NCBI GenBank assembly: GCA_963789885.1
Contig: CAWBNB010000029.1
Location: 62,001-126,000, forward strand
DNA length: 64,000 bases
Direction: 5' to 3'
Origin: DATEDA01 sp963789885
GTDB taxonomy: Bacteria; Pseudomonadota; Gammaproteobacteria; Burkholderiales; SG8-39
Each line of letters begins with the position of its first letter. Position 1 is the first letter of the stretch. Below, in pieces: positions 9,681-17,538 of the stretch. The position numbers and the translations under genes are program-made. The notes under the pieces were generated by a model. The model was not told the origin of the DNA. It saw nothing but the letters and a program-made list of their open reading frames with translations, and did not search any database.

Positions 9681-10453
9681 GCCGCGGCCCGATCGCGCTC
9701 GTCACCGGCGCCCGCCGCGGGATCGGGCGGGGCATCGCCTATGCGCTCGCCGAGGGTGGCTTCGATGTGGTCGTGAACGATCTCCTCGACGACGCGGCCA
9801 CCACCGAAACGCTCGCGACGGTCCGGGCGAAGGGACGGCGCGCGATGTTCATCCAGGGCTCGATCGCCGATCTCGCCGGCCACGCGCGGCTCGTCGACGC
9901 GGCGTTCGGAGCGTTCGGGACGATCGACTGCCTCGTCAACAACGCCGGCATTCAGGTCAAGGTGCGCGGCGACATCCTCGACGTGAAGCCGGAGAGCTTC
10001 GACGAGCTCCTCGCGGTGAACCTCCGCGGGACGTTCTTCCTCACGCAGGCGGTGGCGAAGCGGATGCTCGCCGAGTCGCGGACCGCGGGCGATCCGCCGC
10101 GCTCGATCGTGACGATCTCCTCGGCGAACGCGCGCATCGTCGGCCCGAATCGCGCCGAGTACTGTTTCGCGAAGACCGGCCTGGCGATGATGAACCAGCT
10201 GTTCGCGGTGCGCCTCGCCGAAGCCGACATCGCGTGCTACGAGATCCGGCCCGGGATCATCCGCACCGACATGACCGCCCCTGCGGCCGAGCGGTACGAG
10301 CGATTGATCGCGGAGGGCATCACGCCGATCCGGCGTTGGGGAGAGCCGGAGGACGTCGGGCGCACGGTCGCGGCGCTGGCGGCGCGGCTGCTGCCGTTCA
10401 ACACCGGCGATGCGTTCCACGTCGACGGCGGGCTGCACATCAAGGTCCTCTGA
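9677..10453 (+). CDS. SDR-family oxidoreductase (3-ketoacyl-ACP-reductase-like)
   Basis: A 258-aa classical short-chain dehydrogenase. The cofactor motif is TGARRGIGRGI, the NNAG element appears as VNNAGIQ, and the active-site pair is YCFAKTG after a serine strand TISSAN. An unusual detail is that the motif reads YxxxK with phenylalanine and cysteine neighbours. The start overlaps the stop of the molybdenum hydroxylase by 4 bp (ATGA), and its own stop overlaps the next start, so it is embedded in the catabolic operon. It probably oxidises or reduces a hydroxyl/keto group of a ring-opened or reduced intermediate with NAD(P); substrate unknown. Confidence 0.88.
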   Translation: MSRGPIALVTGARRGIGRGIAYALAEGGFDVVVNDLLDDAATTETLATVRAKGRRAMFIQGSIADLAGHARLVDAAFGAFGTIDCLVNNAGIQVKVRGDILDVKPESFDELLAVNLRGTFFLTQAVAKRMLAESRTAGDPPRSIVTISSANARIVGPNRAEYCFAKTGLAMMNQLFAVRLAEADIACYEIRPGIIRTDMTAPAAERYERLIAEGITPIRRWGEPEDVGRTVAALAARLLPFNTGDAFHVDGGLHIKVL

Positions 10454-11943
10454 TGACGACTACCAAAGCCGACCGCCTCGACGAAACCTCCGGTGCCGGA
10501 ACGCTGGAGCAGCCGGCAGCGGGCAAGATCATCTGCAACGCCTGTCCGGTGCTCTGCCAGATCAGCGACGGTCGCACCGGGGCGTGCGATCGCTACGCGA
10601 ACCGGAATGGCGTCCTGACGCGCATGGATCCGCTGCTCGTGATGTCGAAGGTCGTCGGCGAGGCAGGGGCCGTCGTGCCGTTCTCGTCGGAGAAGCCCTG
10701 GGACGGGCGTATCGCCAATGCGCCGGTCTTCGTGACCGGCGTCGGCTCCGGCACTACTTATCCCGACTACAAGCCGGCACCGTTCATCGTGTCGTCGCGG
10801 CACGCGGGGGTCGACACGGTCACGGTCGTCACCGAGGGGATCTTCAGCTACTGCAGCTTCAAGGTGAAGATCGACACCGACCGCTACATCGGGCCGGAGT
10901 GCGCCGCCGTGCGGTCGCAGGGAGAAGTCGTCGGCCACGTGACCACGATGGAGTACGGTTCGCAGATGCTCTCGCTCGGCGGCGTGCAGCATCTCACCGG
11001 CGGGACCAAGAAAGAGGGCCGTGTCACCTGCGACGTGATGCTCGCGCTCGGCAACAAGCGAGCCGTCGAGCTCGCGGTCGAGGGCGGAGCGGACCTCGTC
11101 GTCCAGGCCGGCCGCGCGCCGATCATCAACGGGGTCCCCGAGGCTCGAATGCGCGTCGGCTGCGGCTCGGCCACGATCGGCATCTTCGCCCAGCAGTGGT
11201 TCGGCCACGTCGACGAGGTGATCGTCGTCGACGACCACATCACCGGCGTGCTCTCCGAGCACCAGGCCGGGCGGTTCCTCGACATGCGCGCGGGCGGGAT
11301 CAAGGTCGCCGGCCGCAAGTCGACGCCGGGCCGTTACTTCCAGGTGGCGAATCCCGGGCTCGGCTGGGGCGGGACCGACATCACCGATCCGCTCAGGATC
11401 ATCAAGACCGTGGAGCGCGACACCGCGTGGCCGGGCGAGCGGATCCTGATGGTGTCGACGACCGGCGAGGACTACGCCTACTTCGTTCTCGACGACGCGC
11501 TCCGGATGGTGCCGGCGGAAATCCCGCCGGAGGTGAAGAAGGTCGTGGACCGCATCGGCGAGAACTGCGAACCGGCGCTGTGCACCGTGCTCTTCATGGG
11601 CGGCGCCGGCGGCAGCCTGCGCGCGGGGGTCACGGAGAATCCGATCGCGCTCACCCGCTCGGTCAAGGACGCGCTGACCCGCGTGACCTGCGGCGGTGCG
11701 CCGGCGTACGTCTGGCCGGGGGGCGGGATCATGGTCATGGTCGACGTGATGCGCATGCCGGACGAATCGTTCGGCTGGGTGCCGACGCCGGCGATCGTCG
11801 CTCCGATCGAGTTCACGATGAGTCGCGACGACTACGCGCGGCTCGGCGGCCACATGGACCGCGTCCGGCCGCTCGGGGAGGTCCTGTCGCGCGAACGCGT
11901 GCGCGTAGCCGGGTGGGACGAGGACAACCCGTGGCCGCTCTAG
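10453..11943 (+). CDS. 6-hydroxynicotinate-reductase-family Fe-S protein
   Basis: A 496-aa protein. Near the N-terminus is a cysteine set C28-x2-C31-x3-C35-x9-C45 (ICNACPVLC), a likely 4Fe-4S site, with more cysteines later (YCSF, GPECAA, RVGCGS). I recognise it as related to 6-hydroxynicotinate reductase of clostridial nicotinate fermentation. That enzyme uses reduced ferredoxin to add two electrons to the pyridone ring after the Mo-enzyme hydroxylates nicotinate. Here it follows a molybdenum hydroxylase in the same overlapping operon, matching that two-step logic. The real substrate may be another N-heterocycle. The start at 10453 is chosen for the 1-base overlap (TGATG) with the SDR stop. 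Confidence 0.75.
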   Translation: MTTTKADRLDETSGAGTLEQPAAGKIICNACPVLCQISDGRTGACDRYANRNGVLTRMDPLLVMSKVVGEAGAVVPFSSEKPWDGRIANAPVFVTGVGSGTTYPDYKPAPFIVSSRHAGVDTVTVVTEGIFSYCSFKVKIDTDRYIGPECAAVRSQGEVVGHVTTMEYGSQMLSLGGVQHLTGGTKKEGRVTCDVMLALGNKRAVELAVEGGADLVVQAGRAPIINGVPEARMRVGCGSATIGIFAQQWFGHVDEVIVVDDHITGVLSEHQAGRFLDMRAGGIKVAGRKSTPGRYFQVANPGLGWGGTDITDPLRIIKTVERDTAWPGERILMVSTTGEDYAYFVLDDALRMVPAEIPPEVKKVVDRIGENCEPALCTVLFMGGAGGSLRAGVTENPIALTRSVKDALTRVTCGGAPAYVWPGGGIMVMVDVMRMPDESFGWVPTPAIVAPIEFTMSRDDYARLGGHMDRVRPLGEVLSRERVRVAGWDEDNPWPL

Positions 11944-12872
11944 CTGCGCCGTCCGCGGGGGGCGTTCGCTCGTTCAAGGGGTCAGGCGCGATCCGCGCAC
12001 GCCTCGATGACCGCCGCTGGCATTTCCAGCACGGCCCGATCGACCTCGTGGTCGAGGCTTTCGGCAACGGCGTGGAAATGGCCGTCGAGCGCGGCTGGGG
12101 CCGGTTCGAAACGGTGCTCGAGGAGCTCGTCGCGGAGCTGGCGACGCTCCGGCGCCCGGTTGAAGAAACCGCCGGCCTCACCGGCCCGGTGGCGCGGCGG
12201 ATGCGCGCTGCCTGCTGGCCCTTTCGCGAGCGGTTCATAACGCCGATGGCAGCGGTAGCGGGGGCAGTTGCCGACGAGATCATCGCGGCCATGGGTACCA
12301 CAGTATCCAAGGCCTACGTCAACAACGGTGGCGACATCGCGCTGCATCTGGCGCCCGGTGAAAGCCTGCGCGTCGGGGTCGTGGCCGATCCCGACCGCAG
12401 CCTGCGGCACGGCCACCGTCTGCCGCTCGACGGCACCTTCGCGATCGATGCGTCGACGCCGGTGCGCGGCGTGGCGACGAGCGGCTGGCGCGGGCGGAGC
12501 TGGAGCCTGGGAATCGCCGACAGCGTGACCGTGCTCGCGGCGAGCGGCGCAGCGGCGGATGCCGCGGCAACGATGATCGCGAACGCGGTCGACGTGGCGA
12601 GCCCGGCGATCGCACGACGCCGCGCGTGCGACGTCGACGACGACACCGATCTCGGCGAGCGGCTGGTGACGGTCGGCGTCGGCACGCTCTCGGAGCAGGC
12701 GATCGAAGCCGCCCTAGGGAATGGGGCGACGCTCGCCGGCGAGCTTTGCGAGGATGGCCTGATTTGGGGCGCTGTCCTCGCGCTGCAGGGCAGGTATCGC
12801 GTCGCCGGCGGGGCGCGCGCGCGGGAGTACGCTGCCCTCCGGTGTATATTTCCGAACAGAAGCGACCACTAA
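11931..12872 (+). CDS. UPF0280/ApbE-like protein
   Basis: About 313 aa from a GTG at 11931 that overlaps the preceding stop. The start is the least certain part, since the conserved portion begins about 25 residues later. The sequence fits the UPF0280 family, which shares the ApbE (flavin transferase) fold: AAVAGAVADEIIAAM, then KAYVNNGGDIALHL and a C-terminal SVTVLAASGAAADAAATMIAN. The function of UPF0280 is not established; by fold it may bind or attach FMN/FAD. Tight coupling to the 6-hydroxynicotinate-reductase-like gene suggests it matures or assists that enzyme, which is inference. Confidence 0.78.
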   Translation: MAALAAPSAGGVRSFKGSGAIRARLDDRRWHFQHGPIDLVVEAFGNGVEMAVERGWGRFETVLEELVAELATLRRPVEETAGLTGPVARRMRAACWPFRERFITPMAAVAGAVADEIIAAMGTTVSKAYVNNGGDIALHLAPGESLRVGVVADPDRSLRHGHRLPLDGTFAIDASTPVRGVATSGWRGRSWSLGIADSVTVLAASGAAADAAATMIANAVDVASPAIARRRACDVDDDTDLGERLVTVGVGTLSEQAIEAALGNGATLAGELCEDGLIWGAVLALQGRYRVAGGARAREYAALRCIFPNRSDH

Positions 12873-12884
12873 GGGGAGGCAATA

Positions 12885-14090
12885 ATGTCGATGCGGAGGC
12901 ACGTTCTGACCCTCGCCGCGACTGCGGCGCTGGCCGCGGCGTGGGGCGCGCCCGCGTGGGCGCAAGGCACGATCAAGATCGGCGAGATCAACAGCTACAA
13001 GACGCTGCCGGCGTTCCTCGAGCCCTATCGCAAGGGCTGGGAGCTCGCGGTCGACGAGGTGAACGCCGCAGGCGGCGTGTTCGGCCGCAAGCTCGAGGTG
13101 GTCTCCCGCGACGACAACGGCAATCCCGGTGACGCGGTGCGGCTCGCCGAGGAGCTCGTCGCGCGCGAGAACGTGCACTTCCTGATGGGCACGTTCCTCT
13201 CCAACATCGGCCTCGCGGTCGCCGACTTCGCGAAGCAGAAGAAGGTGCTGTTCATCGCCGCCGAACCCCTCACCGACAAGATCGTCTGGGACAGCGGCAA
13301 CAAGTACACCTTCCGCCTGCGGCCGTCGACCTACATGCAGACGGCGATGCTCGTGCCCGATGCGGCGAAGCTGAAAAAGAAGCGCTGGGCGATCGTCTAC
13401 CCGAACTACGAGTACGGCCAGTCCGCGACGCGCGCGTTCAAGGAGCTGCTCAAGAAGGCGCAGCCCGACGTCGAGTTCGTCGCCGAGCAGGCGGTGCCGC
13501 TCGGCAAGATCGACGCCGGCGCGGTGGTGCAGGCGCTCGCCGACGCCAAGCCCGACGCGATCTTCTCGTCGCTCTTCGGCGCCGACCTCACGCGCTTCGT
13601 GCGGGAAGGCAACACGCGCGGCCTGTTCAAGGGGCGCGAGGTGTTCAACCTGCTTGCCGGCGAGCCCGAGTACCTCGATCCGCTCAAGGACGAGACGCCC
13701 AACGGCTGGTACGTAACAGGCTACCCGTGGAACGCGATCAACACGCCGGCGCACAAGAAATTCCTCGACGCTTACCAGAAGCGCTGGAACGACTACCCGC
13801 GGCTCGGATCGATCGTGGGCTACTCGACCATCATGACCGCGGTCACGGCGATGAAGACCGCCGGCAGCCTCGACAACGAGAAGCTCGTCGCGGCGATGAA
13901 GGGGCTGCAGGTCGATACGCCGTTCGGGAAGATCGTCTACCGCCCGCTCGACCACCAGTCGACGATGGGCGCGTACGTCGGCCGGATCGGGCTGAAGGAC
14001 GGGAAGGGCGTGATGACTTCGTGGATCTACGCCGACGGGGCGAAGTACCTTCCCTCAGACGCCGAGATCAAGAAGATGCGGCCCGAATAG
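12885..14090 (+). CDS. Branched-chain-amino-acid-type ABC transporter substrate-binding protein
   Basis: A 401-aa periplasmic binding protein. The first 28 residues form a clear Sec signal peptide (MSMRRHVLTLAATAALAAAW...WAQG), preceded by a strong AGGGGAGG ribosome site. The mature part is the Peripla_BP_6/LivJ type: IKIGEINSYKT, VNAAGGVFGRKLEVVSRDDNGNP, LMGTFLSNIGLAVADFA and WAIVYPNYEYGQSA. These receptors feed HAAT-family importers, which handle amino acids, amides, urea and many aromatic or heterocyclic acids. In this operon it is the likely receptor for the compound degraded by the neighbouring enzymes. A strong hairpin follows the gene. Confidence 0.92.
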   Translation: MSMRRHVLTLAATAALAAAWGAPAWAQGTIKIGEINSYKTLPAFLEPYRKGWELAVDEVNAAGGVFGRKLEVVSRDDNGNPGDAVRLAEELVARENVHFLMGTFLSNIGLAVADFAKQKKVLFIAAEPLTDKIVWDSGNKYTFRLRPSTYMQTAMLVPDAAKLKKKRWAIVYPNYEYGQSATRAFKELLKKAQPDVEFVAEQAVPLGKIDAGAVVQALADAKPDAIFSSLFGADLTRFVREGNTRGLFKGREVFNLLAGEPEYLDPLKDETPNGWYVTGYPWNAINTPAHKKFLDAYQKRWNDYPRLGSIVGYSTIMTAVTAMKTAGSLDNEKLVAAMKGLQVDTPFGKIVYRPLDHQSTMGAYVGRIGLKDGKGVMTSWIYADGAKYLPSDAEIKKMRPE

Positions 14091-14115
14091 AACGGGTGCT
14101 GGCGCACGGTTCCTG

Positions 14116-14136
14116 CGGGGGCGCGTAGCGCCCCCG
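14116..14136 (+). terminator. Strong hairpin between receptor and permease genes
   Basis: A perfect 9-bp inverted repeat CGGGGGCGC/GCGCCCCCG with a 3-nt loop lies 26 bp after the receptor stop and 14 bp before the permease start. Only a weak CTTTT follows, so it may cause partial termination or stabilise the upstream mRNA end. Either effect would give more binding protein than permease, a common design in ABC importer operons. Confidence 0.55.
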
Positions 14137-14149
14137 TACACTTTTCAGC

Positions 14150-16033
14150 ATGGCGTCGGTCCTCATCCAATTCCTGAACGGCCTGGCGAGCGCGTCCACG
14201 CTTTTTCTGATCGCGGTCGGCCTGTCGCTGATCTTCGGCGTGACGCGGATCGTGAACTTCGCGCACGGTTCGCTGTACATGCTGGGCATCTACGTCGCCT
14301 ACGGGATCATCACGAAGCTCGGCGGGGGCGCGCCCGGGTTCTGGGGCGGGGTGATCGCCGCAGCGCTGATCGTCGGCGCGGTCGGGGCGTTGATCGAGAT
14401 CGCGATCCTGCGGCGGATCTACCAGGCGCCCGAGCTCTTTCAGCTGCTCGCGACGTTCGCGCTCACGCTCGTCATCAAGGACCTCGCGCTCTGGATCTGG
14501 GGCGCCGAGGACCTGCTCGGGCCGCGCGCGCCGGGCCTCCGCGGGGCGGTCGACATCCTCGGCATCGCGTTCCCGGAGTACGACCTCTTCCTGATCGCGG
14601 TCGGGCCGCTGGTGCTCGGCGCGCTCTGGCTCCTTCTCAACCGCACCCGCTGGGGCACGCTCGTCCGGGCTGCGACCGAGGACCGCGAGATGGTCGGTGC
14701 GCTAGGCGTGAACCAGAAGTGGCTCTTCACCGCGGTGTTCGCCCTCGGGGCGTTCCTCGCCGGGCTCGGCGGCGCGCTCCAGATTCCGCGCGAGCCGGCG
14801 CAGCTCTTCCTCGACCTCGGCGCGATCTCGGACGCGTTCGTGGTCGTGGTCGTCGGCGGGATGGGGAGCATCCCCGGCGCGTTCCTCGCGGCGCTGCTGA
14901 TCGGCGAGATCAAGGCCTTCTGCATCGGGCTCGGGACGGTCGACGTTCTCGGCCACTCGTTCTCGTTCTCGAAGCTGACGCTGGTCGCCGAGTTCATCGT
15001 CATGGCGATCGTGCTGGTGCTGCGTCCCCAGGGGCTCCTCGGCAAGCCGTGGGCGATCCAGCGGACGGGTGCGACGCACGTCGAGCCCCCTCTCCGGCCC
15101 GCGACGCGCACGCTCAGTGCGGCGGCGATCGCCCTCGTCGCCGTGCTCGCCGCACTGCCGCTCGCCACCACCGGCTACACGCTCGTCCTGGGGATCGACA
15201 TCCTGGTGTTCGCCCTGTTCGCGACGAGCCTGCACTTCATCATGGGGCCGGGCGGCATGGTCTCGTTCGGGCACGCGGCCTACCTCGGCCTCGGCGCCTA
15301 CGGCGCGGGCCTGCTGCTCAAGAAGGCGGCGTGGCCGATGGAAGCCGCGCTCGCGGCGGCACCGGTCGTGGCGGCGATCGGTGCGGCGCTCTTCGGCTGG
15401 TTCTGCGTCCGGCTGTCCGGGGTCTATCTCGCGATGCTGACGCTCGCGTTCGCGCAGATCGCCTGGTCGATCGTGTACCAGTGGGACGCATTCACCGGGG
15501 GCTCGAACGGCATCGTCGGCGTCTGGCCGGCGCCGTGGCTCGCGTCGCGGCCGGCGTTCTATCTCGCCACGCTCGCGCTCTGCGGCGGCGCCATCTATCT
15601 GCTGCGGCGGATGCTCTTCGCGCCGTTCGGTTATGCGCTGCGCGCCGGCCGCGACTCTCCGCTCCGGTGCGACGCGATCGGCATCGACGTGCAGCGGCTG
15701 CAATGGCGTGCGTTCATCGTGGTCGGCGGCTTCGCCGGCCTCGCCGGCGGGCTCTTCGCATTCTCGAAGGGGAGCATCTCGCCCGACTCCACGATGTCCG
15801 TGTCGCGGTCGATCGACGCTTTGGTGATGGTCCTTCTGGGAGGCGTCCAGACGTTGAGCGGCCCGGTCGTCGGTGCGGCGGTTTTCACGTGGCTGCAGGA
15901 CACGATCGCGCGCAACACCGACTACTGGCGGGCGCTGCTCGGCGCGACCATCCTCGCGATCGTGCTCGCCTTTCCGCAGGGGATCGTCGGTGCGGCTCGC
16001 GCGCTCCTGTCCGAGCGGGGCCGGGCCGAATGA
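14150..16033 (+). CDS. Fused LivH-LivM-type ABC transporter permease
   Basis: A 627-aa membrane protein joining both permeases of a branched-chain-amino-acid-type importer. Residues 1 to about 300 match LivH (FLNGLASASTLFLIAVGLSLIFGVTRIVNFAHGSLYMLG), ending with LRPQGLLGKPW. The second half matches LivM (LVLGIDILVFALFATSL, GPGGMVSFGHAAYLGLGAYG, GSNGIVGVWP). Each half carries about eight hydrophobic segments. Usually these are separate genes; fusions are known but less common. The stop overlaps the start of the ATPase gene by 4 bp. Confidence 0.93.
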   Translation: MASVLIQFLNGLASASTLFLIAVGLSLIFGVTRIVNFAHGSLYMLGIYVAYGIITKLGGGAPGFWGGVIAAALIVGAVGALIEIAILRRIYQAPELFQLLATFALTLVIKDLALWIWGAEDLLGPRAPGLRGAVDILGIAFPEYDLFLIAVGPLVLGALWLLLNRTRWGTLVRAATEDREMVGALGVNQKWLFTAVFALGAFLAGLGGALQIPREPAQLFLDLGAISDAFVVVVVGGMGSIPGAFLAALLIGEIKAFCIGLGTVDVLGHSFSFSKLTLVAEFIVMAIVLVLRPQGLLGKPWAIQRTGATHVEPPLRPATRTLSAAAIALVAVLAALPLATTGYTLVLGIDILVFALFATSLHFIMGPGGMVSFGHAAYLGLGAYGAGLLLKKAAWPMEAALAAAPVVAAIGAALFGWFCVRLSGVYLAMLTLAFAQIAWSIVYQWDAFTGGSNGIVGVWPAPWLASRPAFYLATLALCGGAIYLLRRMLFAPFGYALRAGRDSPLRCDAIGIDVQRLQWRAFIVVGGFAGLAGGLFAFSKGSISPDSTMSVSRSIDALVMVLLGGVQTLSGPVVGAAVFTWLQDTIARNTDYWRALLGATILAIVLAFPQGIVGAARALLSERGRAE

Positions 16034-16782
16034 GCGCGATCCTCGCGGTGGAGCACCTCGCCAAGTCCTTCGGCGGCGTGCAGGCGGTCCGCGACGTCAC
16101 CTTCGGCGTCGGCGCGGGGGAGCTGCTGGCGATGATCGGACCGAACGGGGCCGGCAAGACGACCTGCTTCAACATGCTGAACGGCCAGCTCGCCGCCGAC
16201 GCCGGCAGCGTGCGGCTCGACGGACGCGAGGTGCTCGGGCTGGCCCCACGGCAGGTCTTCCGGCTCGGCGTCGGCCGCACGTTCCAGATCACCGCAACCT
16301 TCGCCTCGATGACGGTCCGCGAAAACGTCCAGGTCGCGCTGCTCTCGCATCGTCGCCGGCTGGGAGGCTGGTGGGCCAGGGCCGCCGCGCTTTATCGCGA
16401 CGACGCCGACCGGCTGCTGGCGCGCGTCGGCATGGTCGACCAGGCCGAGCGCGCCTGCTCGGTGCTCGCCTACGGCGACCTCAAGCGCGTCGAGCTGGCC
16501 GTGGCACTCGCCAACGAGCCGAGGCTCCTGCTGATGGACGAGCCGACCGCGGGGATGGCGCCGAGGGAGCGCATCGCGCTGATGGCCCTCGCAGCCGAGA
16601 TCGTGCGCGAGCGCGGGATCGCGGTGCTCTTCACCGAGCACGACATGGACGTCGTGTTTGCCCACGCGGACCGGATCATCGTGCTCGACCGCGGCCAGCT
16701 TATCGCCGCGGGAATGCCCGCCGAAGTGCGCGCGAACCCCGAGGTGCAGCAGGTGTATCTCGGCTCGAGGGCGACCCACTGA
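16030..16782 (+). CDS. ABC transporter ATP-binding protein (LivG-type)
   Basis: A 250-aa ATPase with Walker A GPNGAGKTT, Walker B LLLMDEPTAGM and the H-loop FTEHDMDVVF. The signature region reads LAYGDLKRVELAVAL, in which the usual LSGGQ is replaced by LAYGD, as seen in LivG proteins. The GRTFQI element is also typical. The ATGA overlap couples it to the permease; its stop overlaps the start of the second ATPase. It energises uptake together with the next gene. Confidence 0.93.
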   Translation: MSAILAVEHLAKSFGGVQAVRDVTFGVGAGELLAMIGPNGAGKTTCFNMLNGQLAADAGSVRLDGREVLGLAPRQVFRLGVGRTFQITATFASMTVRENVQVALLSHRRRLGGWWARAAALYRDDADRLLARVGMVDQAERACSVLAYGDLKRVELAVALANEPRLLLMDEPTAGMAPRERIALMALAAEIVRERGIAVLFTEHDMDVVFAHADRIIVLDRGQLIAAGMPAEVRANPEVQQVYLGSRATH

Positions 16783-17483
16783 TGCTCGCGGTCAAGGCAC
16801 TCAACGCCTACTATGGCCAGGCGCACATCCTCGCCGACGTCGCGCTCGAAGTCGCGACCGGGGAGGTAGTGTGCCTCCTGGGCCGCAACGGCGCCGGCAA
16901 GTCGACCACGCTGAAGAGCATCATCGGCCTGGTACGGGCGGCGAGCGGGGAGGTCCGGTTCGACGGCCACCGGATCGAGCGGCTCGAGCCGTATGCAATC
17001 GCCCAGGCGGGACTCGGGTATGTCCCGGAAGAGCGGCGCATCTTCACCGATCTGACGGTCATGGAGAACCTCGAAGTGGGACGCCAGCCGGCGCGTCGGG
17101 GCGCCCCGACGTGGACGCCGCAGCGCCTGTTCGCGCTCTTTCCGAACCTCGGCACGATGCAGGACCGGCCCGGTGGCCGGATGTCCGGCGGCGAGCAGCA
17201 GATGCTGACGATCGCCCGAACCCTGATGGGCAATCCGTCGTGCCTACTGCTCGACGAGCCGTCGGAGGGGCTCGCCCCGGTCATCGTCGACCAGATGGCG
17301 GCCGCAATCCGCGCCTTGAAAAAGGAGGGACTGTCGGTGCTGCTGTCGGAGCAGAACCTGCACTTCGCCGCCGAGGTGTCCGACCGCGCCTATATCATCG
17401 AGAAGGGCCGGATCCGGTTCTCCGGCACGATGAGCGAGCTGGCAGCGAACCCCGACGTGCGCGCCCAGTACCTCGCCGTATGA
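16782..17483 (+). CDS. ABC transporter ATP-binding protein (LivF-type)
   Basis: A 233-aa ATPase starting MLAVKALNAYYGQAHIL, the usual LivF beginning. Walker A is GRNGAGKST, the signature is MSGGEQQML, Walker B is CLLLDEPSEGLAP and the switch region is LSEQNLHFA. It starts within the stop of the LivG-type gene. With the receptor, fused permease and LivG-type ATPase it completes a one-locus importer. Confidence 0.93.
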   Translation: MLAVKALNAYYGQAHILADVALEVATGEVVCLLGRNGAGKSTTLKSIIGLVRAASGEVRFDGHRIERLEPYAIAQAGLGYVPEERRIFTDLTVMENLEVGRQPARRGAPTWTPQRLFALFPNLGTMQDRPGGRMSGGEQQMLTIARTLMGNPSCLLLDEPSEGLAPVIVDQMAAAIRALKKEGLSVLLSEQNLHFAAEVSDRAYIIEKGRIRFSGTMSELAANPDVRAQYLAV

Positions 17484-17538
17484 GCGCGCCGGGCCGCCCC
17501 AAGCGCGAATGCCGAGCGCCGAGCGCGAGGCCAGCCAA

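Noticed and set aside
11931..12872. Reading the UPF0280 gene as a plain ApbE flavin transferase
   Set aside because: The sequence fits UPF0280 better; ApbE hallmark motifs are not clearly present, so only the fold-level relation is stated.
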